Positions 38,842-47,570 of a stretch of 64,000 nt of DNA are shown here, in pieces. The notes under the pieces are model-generated. The model ran no database searches and was not told the origin of the DNA. It worked only from the letters and a program-made list of their open reading frames with translations. Source of the DNA: Shouchella rhizosphaerae (GTDB taxonomy: Bacteria > Bacillota > Bacilli > Bacillales > Bacillaceae_D); NCBI RefSeq assembly GCF_900142675.1, contig NZ_FRBS01000005.1, forward strand, positions 1,134 through 65,133, given 5' to 3'. The translations under genes were made by a program, and so were the position numbers. The number at the start of each line of letters is the position of its first letter. Position 1 is the first letter of the stretch.

Positions 38842-39222
38842 ATGAACATTCAATTTAACACCCGCGAGCCCGTTTACGCACAAGTTATCCGCTACTTTAA
38901 GGAGCAAATTGCTACCGGAAAGCTTGTTGCCGGGCAGGAAATCCCTTCGCGCCGCGAACTAGGCGCGACATTAAAAATCAATCCAAACACAGCGCAACGT
39001 GCCTATAAAGAAATGGAGGATCAATTGTTGATTCATACTGAACGGAACAAACCTAGCCGGATTACGTATGACCAAGACGTACTTGACTCCGTCCGTGATG
39101 AATTAATCCAGGAGTCAATTGATACATTTTTGCAAGCAATCCGCACCATCCAAGTTCCGCTCGACGAAGTCATTGCCATGATCCAAGCTAGCTATAAGGA
39201 AGGGGAAACGGAACATGATTGA
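38842..39222 (+). CDS. ytrA: GntR-family regulator, YtrA type
   Basis: A 126-residue regulator. The winged helix covers residues 8-75 (PVYAQVIRYFKEQIATGKL, PSRRELGATLKINPNTAQRAYKEM) and a short C-terminal helical tail serves dimerisation, as in YtrA. AAGGGAG lies before the ATG at 38842, and the gene overlaps the ATPase start by eight bases. It probably represses its own operon through the inverted repeat near 36797. Finding the regulator in the middle rather than at the head of the operon is unusual. Confidence 0.85.
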   Translation: MNIQFNTREPVYAQVIRYFKEQIATGKLVAGQEIPSRRELGATLKINPNTAQRAYKEMEDQLLIHTERNKPSRITYDQDVLDSVRDELIQESIDTFLQAIRTIQVPLDEVIAMIQASYKEGETEHD

Positions 39223-39904
39223 AGTAAAAAACGTCTCGAAGAAATATGGCCGCAAAGCTGTGCTGCATAACGTCTCGTTCATAGCCAAACGCGGGGAAAT
39301 TACTGCGCTAATCGGCATTAATGGCGTCGGCAAGACGACTGTCCTGAAAATGATTGCGAATTTAACTCCATTAAGTGGCGGAGAAATTAAGATCGACGGC
39401 AGCACACTTTCGCCAAAGGGATATGAAACATTGACATTCATTCCTGACGTCATCCCGATGCCGCCCTCAATGACGATTGACAAAGCAATTGTTTTTATGC
39501 GCGACTTTTATAAAAGCTGGAACGATGAGCGCGCCAATGAACTCGTTAAATTCTTTAAGCTTGATCGTGCGGCAAAAATTGCTGATTTATCAAAGGGGAA
39601 TACAGCCAAAGTAAACCTTCTCCTTGGCCTATCGTTAGATACACACTACGTGCTAATGGATGAGCCGTTTTCGGGCATTGATATTTTCAGTCGCGAACAA
39701 ATTACCGATTTGTTTTCCAGTGGCTTTCTCGAAGATCGCGGCGTCATTATTACGACTCATGAAATCAATGATATTGAACATTTAATAGACAAAGTCGTTT
39801 TTCTTGATGAAGGGCGTGTCCTTAAGCAGTTCGATACAGAAGAAATGCGCCTAGCTGAAGGGAAGTCGATTGAAGATGTAATGCGTGAGGTATACCAGTC
39901 ATGA
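39215..39904 (+). CDS. ABC transporter ATPase, YtrB-like
   Basis: A 229-residue ATPase. Walker A is GINGVGKTT at about 34-42, the signature is LSKGNTAKV in place of LSGGQ, Walker B is YVLMDEPFSGID and the H-loop is TTHE. The LSKGN signature is typical of YtrB-like and other small ABC-2 ATPases. It overlaps the regulator and the second permease gene (ATGA), so all are translationally coupled. It presumably serves both permeases. Confidence 0.87.
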   Translation: MIEVKNVSKKYGRKAVLHNVSFIAKRGEITALIGINGVGKTTVLKMIANLTPLSGGEIKIDGSTLSPKGYETLTFIPDVIPMPPSMTIDKAIVFMRDFYKSWNDERANELVKFFKLDRAAKIADLSKGNTAKVNLLLGLSLDTHYVLMDEPFSGIDIFSREQITDLFSSGFLEDRGVIITTHEINDIEHLIDKVVFLDEGRVLKQFDTEEMRLAEGKSIEDVMREVYQS

Positions 39905-40719
39905 AAAGCTTTTTAAAATTGTTTGATTTTGAACTGAGGCGCGTCATGCCTTTGTTTCTCGGAGCACTCGGCTTGTTTGCACTCATGCAGTTTGCCGTCG
40001 TCTTCATCTACACGCAAACTACATTAAACGAATATAACGCTCATTTGGCATCTGGCCGAACTGCTGCCGAGTTCTTAATGGAAAACGGCCCTATTTCGAT
40101 TAGTTTGTTTTTGTTCAGCCCCCTTTATGTAGGTCCGCTGCTCTTCCTATTTGGCGCACTATTTTGTTACGCGTTGTTGATTTGGTATAAGGAGTGGTAT
40201 GGCAGCCACCCTTTCATACACAGGCTGCTCATGTTGCCAAACAGCCGGATGCACGTTTATTTTGCTAAACTATCAGCCATTGCTTTCATGGCGGTCGTCG
40301 TTTATGCATTCCAATTGTGTTTGTATCCACTCCAAGACTTGTTTTTATCACTGCGCCTACCAAATGAAATTTTAGAAACAGGCAATTTGAATGCAACACT
40401 TGATTTTGTCTTTATCCATGTGTTTGACACTGAAAACTACTTGGTGGATCTGTTTATCATGTTTGGCTGCGGGCTATTCGCATTAACAACGATTTTTACT
40501 ATGGTTTTAATTGAGCGGTCTTTTCGTTTAATAGGGATTGCCTTTGCGCTTTCTTATGGTGGAGCCGTCCTATGTGCGGCGACCGTCCCTCTCGGAATGC
40601 TGTCAGGGCAAATTTATGATTCAGAGCGTTTCTTTGTGGGGATTGCGCTAGTCACTCTGTTAATTGCCATTAATCTTCTGCTGTCCAGACGGCTCATCGC
40701 CAAATATGTGACGGTGTAG
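39901..40719 (+). CDS. ABC-2-type permease, Ytr-like, second copy
   Basis: A 272-residue membrane protein with six hydrophobic segments, related to the first permease of this operon (shared LIWY, LLMLP, IERSFRLIG). The start overlaps the ATPase stop by four bases. The two permeases may form a heterodimer on one ATPase dimer. Confidence 0.8.
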   Translation: MKSFLKLFDFELRRVMPLFLGALGLFALMQFAVVFIYTQTTLNEYNAHLASGRTAAEFLMENGPISISLFLFSPLYVGPLLFLFGALFCYALLIWYKEWYGSHPFIHRLLMLPNSRMHVYFAKLSAIAFMAVVVYAFQLCLYPLQDLFLSLRLPNEILETGNLNATLDFVFIHVFDTENYLVDLFIMFGCGLFALTTIFTMVLIERSFRLIGIAFALSYGGAVLCAATVPLGMLSGQIYDSERFFVGIALVTLLIAINLLLSRRLIAKYVTV

Positions 40720-40726
40720 GAGGCTT

Positions 40727-41926
40727 ATGATGAAACGATATTGGTATAGCATGACATTAGTTGTGTTTAGTATGGTCGTCTTTAGTTGGTTGGCTATTAG
40801 CTCCACGCTAAAGCAGCAAGATATAAAGGAAATCGCCGATGGCATCGAGCTTAAAACGATATCTGGCTCTGAAGACGTCATTGATGGTTTTGGCATAAGA
40901 GGGCAAAACGAAAGGTATTATGCTGTCCCTTTGTATGGAAAGCTAAATAAGCCTTCCTTTCTTGAATCGCTTGATGCTCACCCAAATCCGGCTATTAATG
41001 AATTGCAAAAACAGTTCCGCTCCTTTTTTAGAGGAAAAGATACATGGAACTCCCTATACGTAGATCAAGATTTTATTGTCCATATTGACGTTCCCTCTCA
41101 GTTTCATCCGATCGAAAAACCACAGTCACTTCAAATTAGCTGGCTTGATCGCTCGGAAGGGCAGTCGTTGGACTTTCGCATAGAAACCACGCCTTCGAAG
41201 CAAGTTGACTTGGTTGATATTCAGATCCGCGATTCGCTCTTGCATATTGCATTGCTCGAGTCCGTTGGCAACAGCGAAGTGGTTTCTCTTTATAAAATTG
41301 ATCCGGGAAGCAAAGAAATCGAAGAACGCCAGGAACTTGCCCATTTCAGTGGGTCTGAAGAATATGTAAGTACGATAAGCAAAGCCGATATTTATCTAGA
41401 TTCATACCCTTTTAGCTTTTTCTCGCCGAACAGCTATTTAACTTGGGCAGTTGAACACGTATCTCCAGAAGGCGACACAGAAATTGAACAAGTTTATTCG
41501 TATAGCTATGATAGCGAAGAGCTTGATGTCTTGTCTGAAGACAATAATAACAGCGAGGAAGTACAGCAAGCATTGGCGATGGAAAACATGGGCAAGTATG
41601 AACATTTTCAAGTCGGGAATGAGCTTATTCTTTTACAGCAGGATGGAAGCTATTTATCCTATCATCTTATCGATTTAGAAAAACATGATGGTCCGCTTCC
41701 TGAAGCAACCACTTTTGAAATCGACGGGGAAATTGCTACCGTTGCCTGTAAAGACGGCGTGTTGTATGTGTTTACTGTGGATCAAAGCCACCAAGACACC
41801 CTTGCCTATGTTAAAGCCATTCACTTAAGCTCCAACGAAGTCGTCTACGAAGGGCAATTCGTCAATACAAGCGATTCCTTCATCTCATTTAATTGGCTGG
41901 ACGTGTACTACGAAAGGCCGCTATAA
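40727..41926 (+). CDS. Membrane-anchored extracytoplasmic protein of the Ytr-like operon, second copy
   Basis: A 399-residue protein with a single N-terminal span (residues 6-24) and a long outside domain rich in short beta strands. It shares the early LKTISGSE/WETISGDE motif, general size and place with the 387-residue protein of the first module. GGAGG lies eight bases before the ATG (AGGAGGCTT). It is the last gene and a terminator follows. Confidence 0.7.
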   Translation: MMKRYWYSMTLVVFSMVVFSWLAISSTLKQQDIKEIADGIELKTISGSEDVIDGFGIRGQNERYYAVPLYGKLNKPSFLESLDAHPNPAINELQKQFRSFFRGKDTWNSLYVDQDFIVHIDVPSQFHPIEKPQSLQISWLDRSEGQSLDFRIETTPSKQVDLVDIQIRDSLLHIALLESVGNSEVVSLYKIDPGSKEIEERQELAHFSGSEEYVSTISKADIYLDSYPFSFFSPNSYLTWAVEHVSPEGDTEIEQVYSYSYDSEELDVLSEDNNNSEEVQQALAMENMGKYEHFQVGNELILLQQDGSYLSYHLIDLEKHDGPLPEATTFEIDGEIATVACKDGVLYVFTVDQSHQDTLAYVKAIHLSSNEVVYEGQFVNTSDSFISFNWLDVYYERPL

Positions 41927-41939
41927 AACGACAAATGGT

Positions 41940-41982
41940 TAGGCAGTTGGGAAATTTCGATTTCTCAACTGTCTACCTTTTC
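41940..41982 (+). terminator. Terminator of the Ytr-like operon
   Basis: TAGGCAGTTGGGAAA and TTTCTCAACTGTCTA form a 15-bp stem with a few G-T pairs, followed by CCTTTTCC. The T run is short. Confidence 0.65.
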
Positions 41983-42119
41983 CTCTCTGACCAAGGCACC
42001 CCCTATTTTTCCCACTTTTTACCAATACAACGGCACCTGGGATGGCAAGAAGCTTTGTATGTGGCGTTATGAAATCGCTTTCCCCACACAGGCAAGCTTT
42101 GAGAGAACTAGTAAAAAAC

Positions 42120-42146
42120 AAAAAAAGAGCATCTTTTTAGACGCTC
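42120..42146 (-). terminator. Terminator of the KDPG aldolase gene
   Basis: On the minus strand GAGCGTCT and AGATGCTC form a stem with an AAAA loop, followed by seven T. It lies about 105 bp past the stop. Confidence 0.8.
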
Positions 42147-42250
42147 TTACTCATTAATTCCCGCCACTCTTGGACAAATTCTTTTATCTATGAATCATTG
42201 TTCTTGTTTTCAATTTTACGCTTCGTTGCTTAATAGGGACAGTCGCTGTT

Positions 42251-42886
42251 TTAGTTGCCCCTTGCCGTTTGCGCACAATCGACGTATTGTTTAGCGAGTG
42301 CCGTCAAACGTGGCCAATCGCGGGCAGCAATGATGTTTTTATCGAGCAAAGAGCCTCCTGCACCGACTGCGACTGCACCAGCTTTTATAAACGAGGCTAA
42401 GTTGGTTAAATCAACGCCCCCTGTCGGCATCATCCGCACCATCGGCAGCGGCCCTTTCACTGATTTGATAAAAGAAGGCCCAACGCAATCAGCAGGAAAC
42501 ACTTTCACGACATCGGCGCCCCATTTTATAGCCTGGTACGCTTCTGTAGGCGTAAATACGCCAGGAATGACAATCGTCTCCCTCCGTTTCGCCACTTCAA
42601 TCGTACCTTTGTCGAGAATAGGGGCAAATACAAACTTAGCCCCAGCGTCAATGGCCGCTTCAGCTTGTTCTGAACTTAGCACTGTACCGGCACCGACGAC
42701 AGCACGATCGCCAACGAGCTTGCTTAAGCGCTCGATCACACCTAAAGCATCGTCTGAATCGAGCGTAATCTCTAAACCACTAATGCCACCCTCAATAAGA
42801 GCACTGGCAATGTTTTCAATGTCTTCGACAGGCAGCTTTCTCATAACAGCCACTACCCCAGAAGACAAAAGCTTGTCTAAACTCAT
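42251..42886 (-). CDS. eda: 2-keto-3-deoxy-6-phosphogluconate / 4-hydroxy-2-oxoglutarate aldolase
   Basis: This class I aldolase cleaves KDPG to pyruvate and glyceraldehyde-3-phosphate. The 211-residue protein has the expected length. GVVAVMRKL starts the barrel, GLEITLDSDDA holds the catalytic Glu, VGAGTVLSSEQAEAAIDAGA is the conserved phosphate and substrate loop, and VVKVFPAD holds the Schiff-base Lys. GGAGGG precedes the ATG at 42886. No kinase or dehydratase of the Entner-Doudoroff or pectin pathway lies next to it, so the upstream pathway is unknown. Confidence 0.92.
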   Translation of the reverse strand: MSLDKLLSSGVVAVMRKLPVEDIENIASALIEGGISGLEITLDSDDALGVIERLSKLVGDRAVVGAGTVLSSEQAEAAIDAGAKFVFAPILDKGTIEVAKRRETIVIPGVFTPTEAYQAIKWGADVVKVFPADCVGPSFIKSVKGPLPMVRMMPTGGVDLTNLASFIKAGAVAVGAGGSLLDKNIIAARDWPRLTALAKQYVDCAQTARGN

Positions 42887-42973
42887 ATGGAAACCCTCCA
42901 CAGTTGTCTTTGTACTTGGATCTTCATTAGTATAGGAGCTTAATGCAAACGTTGTCAATCAACAAAAATGCGA

Positions 42974-43702
42974 TCACGAAATCAAATAATCGGTTGCCGT
43001 TTGAAATCCTTGTTTTTTTGCGTAGGCTAAATCGAATTCCTCATCTACATGCATGCAGCACACAACAGACCGGTTCTCTTCGGGGACAAGTTCGATCAGC
43101 TTACGTAATGACAAGTGGACATTTCCTGGATAATCGGCCGTGCATGTGTCTTGGTAAAAGACGTCATATTGTCCTGCTTTTAATTTTTGCAACACGTCGG
43201 CGCTGATTGCATTGGCATCGCCGCTATAGTAAATATGGTTGCCTTTCGTGTTGATTTCGTAGCCAAAGCAAAGCAGATTTTCAGCATGCTGCACTTGTAC
43301 AGGTACAAGCTCGATCCCGCCGCAGCCTTCGTACATATAGGCATCTTTTATTTCTTGCCAAAAGACATGGGTATCGTCTACTCCATTTCCTTTCAACACT
43401 GCCTTTATCGCCGGCAGCAATGCTTGAGGCGCTAGCACTGTTACTTTTGCTTGAAATGCTGGTTCCATTTTAAAATAGGAATAAAAAATCAAATCGCCCA
43501 GGGAGCCTATATGGTCAGGGTGAGTGTGGGTCATGGCGACGTGGATCGTCTTAACCCCGTCTAATACATGAAATGATTGCAAACGATGAAACGTAGAGCT
43601 GCCGCAATCAATCAAAAAAAGCTGGCCACTCTCTTTTGCCATGATGCCGTTATTGCCTAGTTTTGTATGAAACGCGCTGCCACAACCAATAAAAGTAAAC
43701 AC
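42974..43702 (-). CDS. MBL-fold metallo-hydrolase (RNase Z-like)
   Basis: A 242-residue beta-lactamase-fold protein. The metal-binding THTHPDHIGS lies near residue 70, with DCGSS before it, YSGDAN as the bridging Asp and CMHVDEEFD near the end. The N-terminus FTFIGCGSAFHTKLGNNGI resembles the ribonuclease Z/arylsulfatase branch but the sequence lacks a clear tRNA exosite arm. AAGGAAGGTG precedes the GTG at 43702. It is divergent from an Rrf2-type regulator. Substrate unknown. Confidence 0.82.
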   Translation of the reverse strand: MFTFIGCGSAFHTKLGNNGIMAKESGQLFLIDCGSSTFHRLQSFHVLDGVKTIHVAMTHTHPDHIGSLGDLIFYSYFKMEPAFQAKVTVLAPQALLPAIKAVLKGNGVDDTHVFWQEIKDAYMYEGCGGIELVPVQVQHAENLLCFGYEINTKGNHIYYSGDANAISADVLQKLKAGQYDVFYQDTCTADYPGNVHLSLRKLIELVPEENRSVVCCMHVDEEFDLAYAKKQGFQTATDYLIS

Positions 43703-43831
43703 GAATGCACCTTCCTTTCTTTCTAATAAAATACCATAACTTGCCCATCTAAAAACAGGATTGCATTTTCTCACCAACTAGCCGTATAGTGGAAAACGAA
43801 CAACCTTTTATATAGAAAGGTGTGCAAGCGA

Positions 43832-44341
43832 ATGAAAATTAAAAGCGGGGTTGAACAAGCTGTTTGCATCCTTGTCATTTTAGCAACGCAAACGGGGCAG
43901 CAACATGTCAAAAGCGATACCATTTCCGCCCGTCTCCGCGTGTCTCCTTCTTATTTAAAGAAAATTATGCGCAAACTTGTCATCAGCAAGCTCATTACGA
44001 GCGTCCCTGGCAATAGCGGTGGCTTTGCCCTTGCCAAATCGCCTGAAGCGATCACCATGCTTGATATTCTTGAAGCCATTGAAGGAACAAGCCCGTTCTT
44101 CCAGACGGAAGGCTTAATTCAATATGTTTTCCCTGAGATTCCAGCGGCAGAAGCCGGTTCAAAACGGCTTGAAGCCATTTTTCTGGAAGCGCAAGAACAA
44201 TACATGGCTAGCTTGGCCAAGACCACATTGGCAGAAGCGATTCATCAGACGTTAAACCGAGAAAAGATCGAGCTCGTTGACTGGAACCGCGCCCTCGGTT
44301 CTCCTGATATTGCCCAATTAAAAGAACAGCGAAATCACTAG
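43832..44341 (+). CDS. Rrf2-family transcriptional regulator
   Basis: A 169-residue regulator with a winged helix in residues 1-75 (SDTISARLRVSPSYLKKIMRKL, GNSGGFALAKSPEAITMLDIL). It lacks the three clustered Cys that bind Fe-S in IscR and NsrR, so it resembles the YwnA/YwgB type that does not use a cluster. AAAGG lies 11 bases before the ATG at 43832. It is divergent from the MBL-fold gene and could control it. Confidence 0.85.
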   Translation: MKIKSGVEQAVCILVILATQTGQQHVKSDTISARLRVSPSYLKKIMRKLVISKLITSVPGNSGGFALAKSPEAITMLDILEAIEGTSPFFQTEGLIQYVFPEIPAAEAGSKRLEAIFLEAQEQYMASLAKTTLAEAIHQTLNREKIELVDWNRALGSPDIAQLKEQRNH

Positions 44342-44374
44342 ACGGACAGGAGCGTTGCTATTTTTCGGGCCAGC

Positions 44375-45007
44375 TTACTGTTTGCCGTTCAAACGTTTTC
44401 GTAACTGATAGAAATAGGCGACAATCCGCATCAACCACTTGGGCACTCGTTTCGGAAAATAATATTGGCCATAATGGCGCTCATACCCTCTCTTTAAGTC
44501 TTGCCATTGTGTGCATTGCTTTTTTTGAGAAAAACGAGCAATATCAATTAAGCGGACAGCGCCTGTTTCTGTCAGCAGCAGGTTATGCAAGTGGATGTCA
44601 GACGGATTTAAGCCGGCCCTTCTTGCCAATTCAAGGGCCTTGTCGACTTGGGCAACGTGGTCCCTTGTAATCGCCACACCTTCTGCTAAGCAGTCAAAAA
44701 ACGTTTTTCCACGAATGAAATCCATCACTAAGTATCCTTCACCGGCTTCGTAAAGGCGAGGAAAAAAAGAAATACCCGCTGCTTTCTCATAGTTGCGTGC
44801 CTCTTCCATCGCCAAATGCTCAAACGGCGGATAGAACACTTTGATCGCCCGCTGTTCCCCTATTATTTTGAAAACGTAAGCACTCCTGCCCTTGCCGATG
44901 AGTTCCCAATTGGCAGGAGTGTTTTTTAGCGCTATCTTCCCGCCTTGTTTGACAAATACAAGGTTGGCCAATTCATCTCTATAGATTGTAGACGTCTCCG
45001 CATTCAT
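44375..45007 (-). CDS. Small serine/threonine protein kinase-like protein
   Basis: A 210-residue protein with a minimal kinase fold. The glycine loop is GKGRSAYV, the ATP Lys is in AIKVF, the hinge is YLVMDFI, the catalytic loop reads SDIHLHNLLL (Asp and Asn present) and the metal site is LIDIARF in place of DFG. These features suit the RIO/YrzF-like small kinases. There is no membrane segment; the C-terminus is basic. It overlaps the preceding 40-residue gene by four bases. Its target is unknown. Confidence 0.8.
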   Translation of the reverse strand: MNAETSTIYRDELANLVFVKQGGKIALKNTPANWELIGKGRSAYVFKIIGEQRAIKVFYPPFEHLAMEEARNYEKAAGISFFPRLYEAGEGYLVMDFIRGKTFFDCLAEGVAITRDHVAQVDKALELARRAGLNPSDIHLHNLLLTETGAVRLIDIARFSQKKQCTQWQDLKRGYERHYGQYYFPKRVPKWLMRIVAYFYQLRKRLNGKQ

Positions 45008-45126
45008 CGCTTTTTTGACATTCGCTTTGCCAACTCTTTTTTGATACCCGGCAAAAGATGTTTTTGTGCTTGTTTGACCCCTTCCCGTACCGCTTTCGAT
45101 TTTAGTAGCTTTGTTAATTTCGACAT
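45004..45126 (-). CDS. 40-residue basic helical peptide coupled to the kinase gene
   Basis: A very basic peptide, MSKLTKLLKSKAVREGVKQ onward to AKRMSKKR, probably one amphipathic helix. AAGGGAGAG precedes the ATG and the stop overlaps the kinase start (ATGA). It could be a kinase partner or substrate, or a nucleic-acid-binding peptide; no family was recognised. Confidence 0.65.
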   Translation of the reverse strand: MSKLTKLLKSKAVREGVKQAQKHLLPGIKKELAKRMSKKR

Positions 45127-45176
45127 AACCGATCTCTCCCTTAGTTTTCTAGTGGACGCCGCAGGCAAAAGCACGC

Positions 45177-45212
45177 AAAAAAGACCTTTGCCCACAGCAT
45201 GGACAAAGGTCT
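45177..45212 (-). terminator. Terminator upstream of the kinase pair
   Basis: On the minus strand AGACCTTTG and CAAAGGTCT form a stem, extended by CC/GG, followed by six T. It ends transcripts from the 79-residue membrane protein gene or from an unseen RNA in 45213-45415. Confidence 0.85.
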
Positions 45213-45415
45213 CGCAAGCAGCGCATGAAGCTTGAGCTGCCAGCAGTGCCGAGGATTGCTCCTGTAATGACGACAGCTGCTTTTATGCTACTCCCCTTTG
45301 GGAATTTCCTATAGATTTTGTTTAACTATACGATATCCTTGTGTTGGCTGCAATAGAATCCATGCTTTCACACAGAGTCTTTACAAATCGTTTACGTTTT
45401 GTTGTTGAGTCCCAC

Positions 45416-45655
45416 TTAATGCAAATGCTTGGTTTCGTTCCGTTCTTTTTTGCGGTAAAAATAACCCCAATAGACGCTAGCCACCATTCCCGGTACAGCA
45501 GCAATCGCTGCCGCTCCCCATAAATCGCCTCCTCGCAGCTGACCATCGGCCCAAAAATAGTGGAAAAGGTAGCGTAAACCGGCGCCAGCTCCGCCGCCAA
45601 CAAGAGCCCCAAAAAGCAAAAATCCAGCAATAATCAACAATGTGTGTCGTTTCAT
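45416..45655 (-). CDS. 79-residue membrane protein of unknown function
   Basis: Two hydrophobic segments (residues 5-29, Gly-rich with GALVGGGAGAG, and 47-65) flank a short polar loop, and the tail is basic. AAAGGAA precedes the ATG. No family recognised. It is divergent from the histidine kinase gene, 146 bp away. Confidence 0.65.
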   Translation of the reverse strand: MKRHTLLIIAGFLLFGALVGGGAGAGLRYLFHYFWADGQLRGGDLWGAAAIAAVPGMVASVYWGYFYRKKERNETKHLH

Positions 45656-45801
45656 GTTCGTTTCCTTTCTAACTAAAGGTGTTACCTTGCTATTTCACGT
45701 TTGCTGTTTGTTTAAACATCATAAACGCACGGCAAAGAACTCCTATGCTAAACTAGAAAGAGGAATTCACACTGTACCTTTTCACCAAAGGAGTTTATAT
45801 A

Positions 45802-46914
45802 ATGAGCCATCTCCACACGCTAAAACAAATTTCCCAGACATTAAATGCCGAGAATGACTTAAAACGTATGCTTGATAACGTGTTGCACACATTGCTTGCG
45901 GAGCTCGATTTTTCGAGTGGCTGGATTTTTTTAATTGACCAAATGGGAAACCATACCCTTTATGCTGCAAGCGGCATTCCGCCAGGACTTTCACGAAAAA
46001 ATTGCACCCCGTTAAAAGAGGGCGGTTGCTGGTGCAAAAACCAATTCCTACATGGGACATTGGAACGGGCTGTTAATATGATTGAATGCCAACGTTTGGA
46101 ACGGGCGATTGAACGAGGCTGGGGCGAAACAAACGGCATTACCCATCACGCTACAGTTCCCATCTATGCAGGTGAAGAGCCACTTGGCATCTTAAACGTG
46201 GCCCATCCCCAAAAACACCATTATGCACAAGATGAACTGGAGTTGTTAGAACTCATTGCTTTGCAAATCGGAACAGCGATCAAACGTGTGGAGCTTGTTG
46301 CCTTTGAAGCGGAACAGGCTGAATTAAATGAACGGCAACGCCTATCCCAGGATCTCCATGATTCAGTCAACCAATTGCTTTTTTCCGTTAACATGACGTT
46401 GCAAGGGATGGCTATTCGGACAAAAGACGAGGAAATGAAAGAGAAAATGTCTGACGTTTCCAAATTAGTTAGCGCCGCATTAGGTGAGCTTCGGGCCATT
46501 ATACGAGGCCATTCAGGAGAGGAATTAGAGGCTGGACTGGCACAAGCAGTCGAACAGTACAGCCGCTTAATCGGCATTTCTGTACGCCTCCTCCTTCCTA
46601 CTGAGGTTGACTGGCCAGCAAAAACAGAGTTAGCTACTTACCGAATCATCCAAGAAGCATTAAACAATTGTAAAAAACATGCTGGCGTGAAAGAAGCAAC
46701 GATTTCTTTAACAAAAGCACAAGGGGAATGGCTTTTAACCATTTCTGATCAAGGCGAAGGCTTTGAAACAAACCACGTTAGCCGCAGACAAGGACTTGAT
46801 TCAATCCGCAAACGGGCAAAAGAACTAGGCGGGCAGGCGTTATTGATATCTGCACCAGGGAGTGGCACGACGTGGGAAATTCGCTTTCCTGATAAAAAGG
46901 GGGAAAAGGAATGA
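45802..46914 (+). CDS. Cytoplasmic GAF-domain sensor histidine kinase with four-cysteine motif
   Basis: A 370-residue kinase without membrane spans. A GAF domain covers about 20-165, then a coiled coil, the HisKA_3 box QDLHDSVNQ with the phosphorylated His186, and a HATPase domain with EALNNCKKHA (N box) and DQGEGF (G1). The GAF domain has Cys68, Cys76, Cys78 and Cys96, the pattern C-x7-C-x-C-x17-C, which matches the kind of Cys set that binds a [2Fe-2S] cluster in staphylococcal AirS. I infer redox or oxygen sensing. AAAGGAG precedes the ATG. It overlaps its response regulator by four bases. Confidence 0.87.
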   Translation: MSHLHTLKQISQTLNAENDLKRMLDNVLHTLLAELDFSSGWIFLIDQMGNHTLYAASGIPPGLSRKNCTPLKEGGCWCKNQFLHGTLERAVNMIECQRLERAIERGWGETNGITHHATVPIYAGEEPLGILNVAHPQKHHYAQDELELLELIALQIGTAIKRVELVAFEAEQAELNERQRLSQDLHDSVNQLLFSVNMTLQGMAIRTKDEEMKEKMSDVSKLVSAALGELRAIIRGHSGEELEAGLAQAVEQYSRLIGISVRLLLPTEVDWPAKTELATYRIIQEALNNCKKHAGVKEATISLTKAQGEWLLTISDQGEGFETNHVSRRQGLDSIRKRAKELGGQALLISAPGSGTTWEIRFPDKKGEKE

Positions 46915-47570
46915 GAATTTTGCTAGCTGACGACCACCATGTTGTCCGTAAAGGGCTTGCCTATTTCTTAGAAGCCCATCCCGACATTGAGATTGTTGCT
47001 GAAGCAAGCAATGGCGAAGAAGCGGTAGCATTGTATGAGCGCCACCGCCCCGACATTCTATTAATGGACATTGACATGCCAGTCATGGATGGTATTCAGG
47101 CGACACACGTCATATTACGCAATCATCCACAGGCAAAAGTGTTTATGTTGTCAGGCTATGGAGAAAAAGACTTTGTGATCCAAGCACTGCAAGCAGGAGC
47201 TTGTGGCTATCAGCTAAAAGATGTGGAACCTGATGTGTTGATCCACACGATTCAGGCTGCTAATAGCGGGGAACTTCCTCTTGACCCCCGGATTATGAAG
47301 CATGTGCTCACCCATGTCGCGCGCTCGGCCAATTCTGTCGCTGACAAAGTGAACCGTTTGACAGACAGGGAAGTCGACGTGCTGAAAGAAATCAGCACTG
47401 GCAAGAGCAATAAAGAAATCGCAGCTGCGCTGTTTATTTCCGAGAAAACGGTAAAGACCCATGTTTCCAATCTCCTTGGCAAATTGGAGCTTCAGGATCG
47501 GACGCAAGCTGCGTTGTTTGCGATCCAAGCAGGGATTGCTAAGCCCATTTCATTTTTGGATGAACAATAA
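46911..47570 (+). CDS. NarL/LuxR-family response regulator
   Basis: A 219-residue regulator. The receiver domain has ADDHH at 6-10, the phosphoacceptor Asp53 in LLMDIDMP, and Lys of QLKD near 103. The C-terminal LuxR-type helix-turn-helix is at about 150-210 (LTDREVDVLKEISTGKSNKE, ISEKTVKTHVSNLLGKL). It is the partner of the GAF histidine kinase. Its 3' end overlaps the convergent VOC gene by 32 bp. Confidence 0.92.
   Translation: MRILLADDHHVVRKGLAYFLEAHPDIEIVAEASNGEEAVALYERHRPDILLMDIDMPVMDGIQATHVILRNHPQAKVFMLSGYGEKDFVIQALQAGACGYQLKDVEPDVLIHTIQAANSGELPLDPRIMKHVLTHVARSANSVADKVNRLTDREVDVLKEISTGKSNKEIAAALFISEKTVKTHVSNLLGKLELQDRTQAALFAIQAGIAKPISFLDEQ

Noticed and set aside
42255-42935. 226-codon plus-strand frame opposite the KDPG aldolase gene
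   Set aside because: Antisense to a clear aldolase with complete catalytic motifs; the frame is Ser/Pro/Thr-rich, as shadows of codon-biased genes usually are.
45213-45300. Minus-strand frame with a CPCC motif running into the terminator at 45177
   Set aside because: It has no ATG, GTG or TTG start; only an ATA follows the possible ribosome site. The terminator is real but the peptide is not supported.
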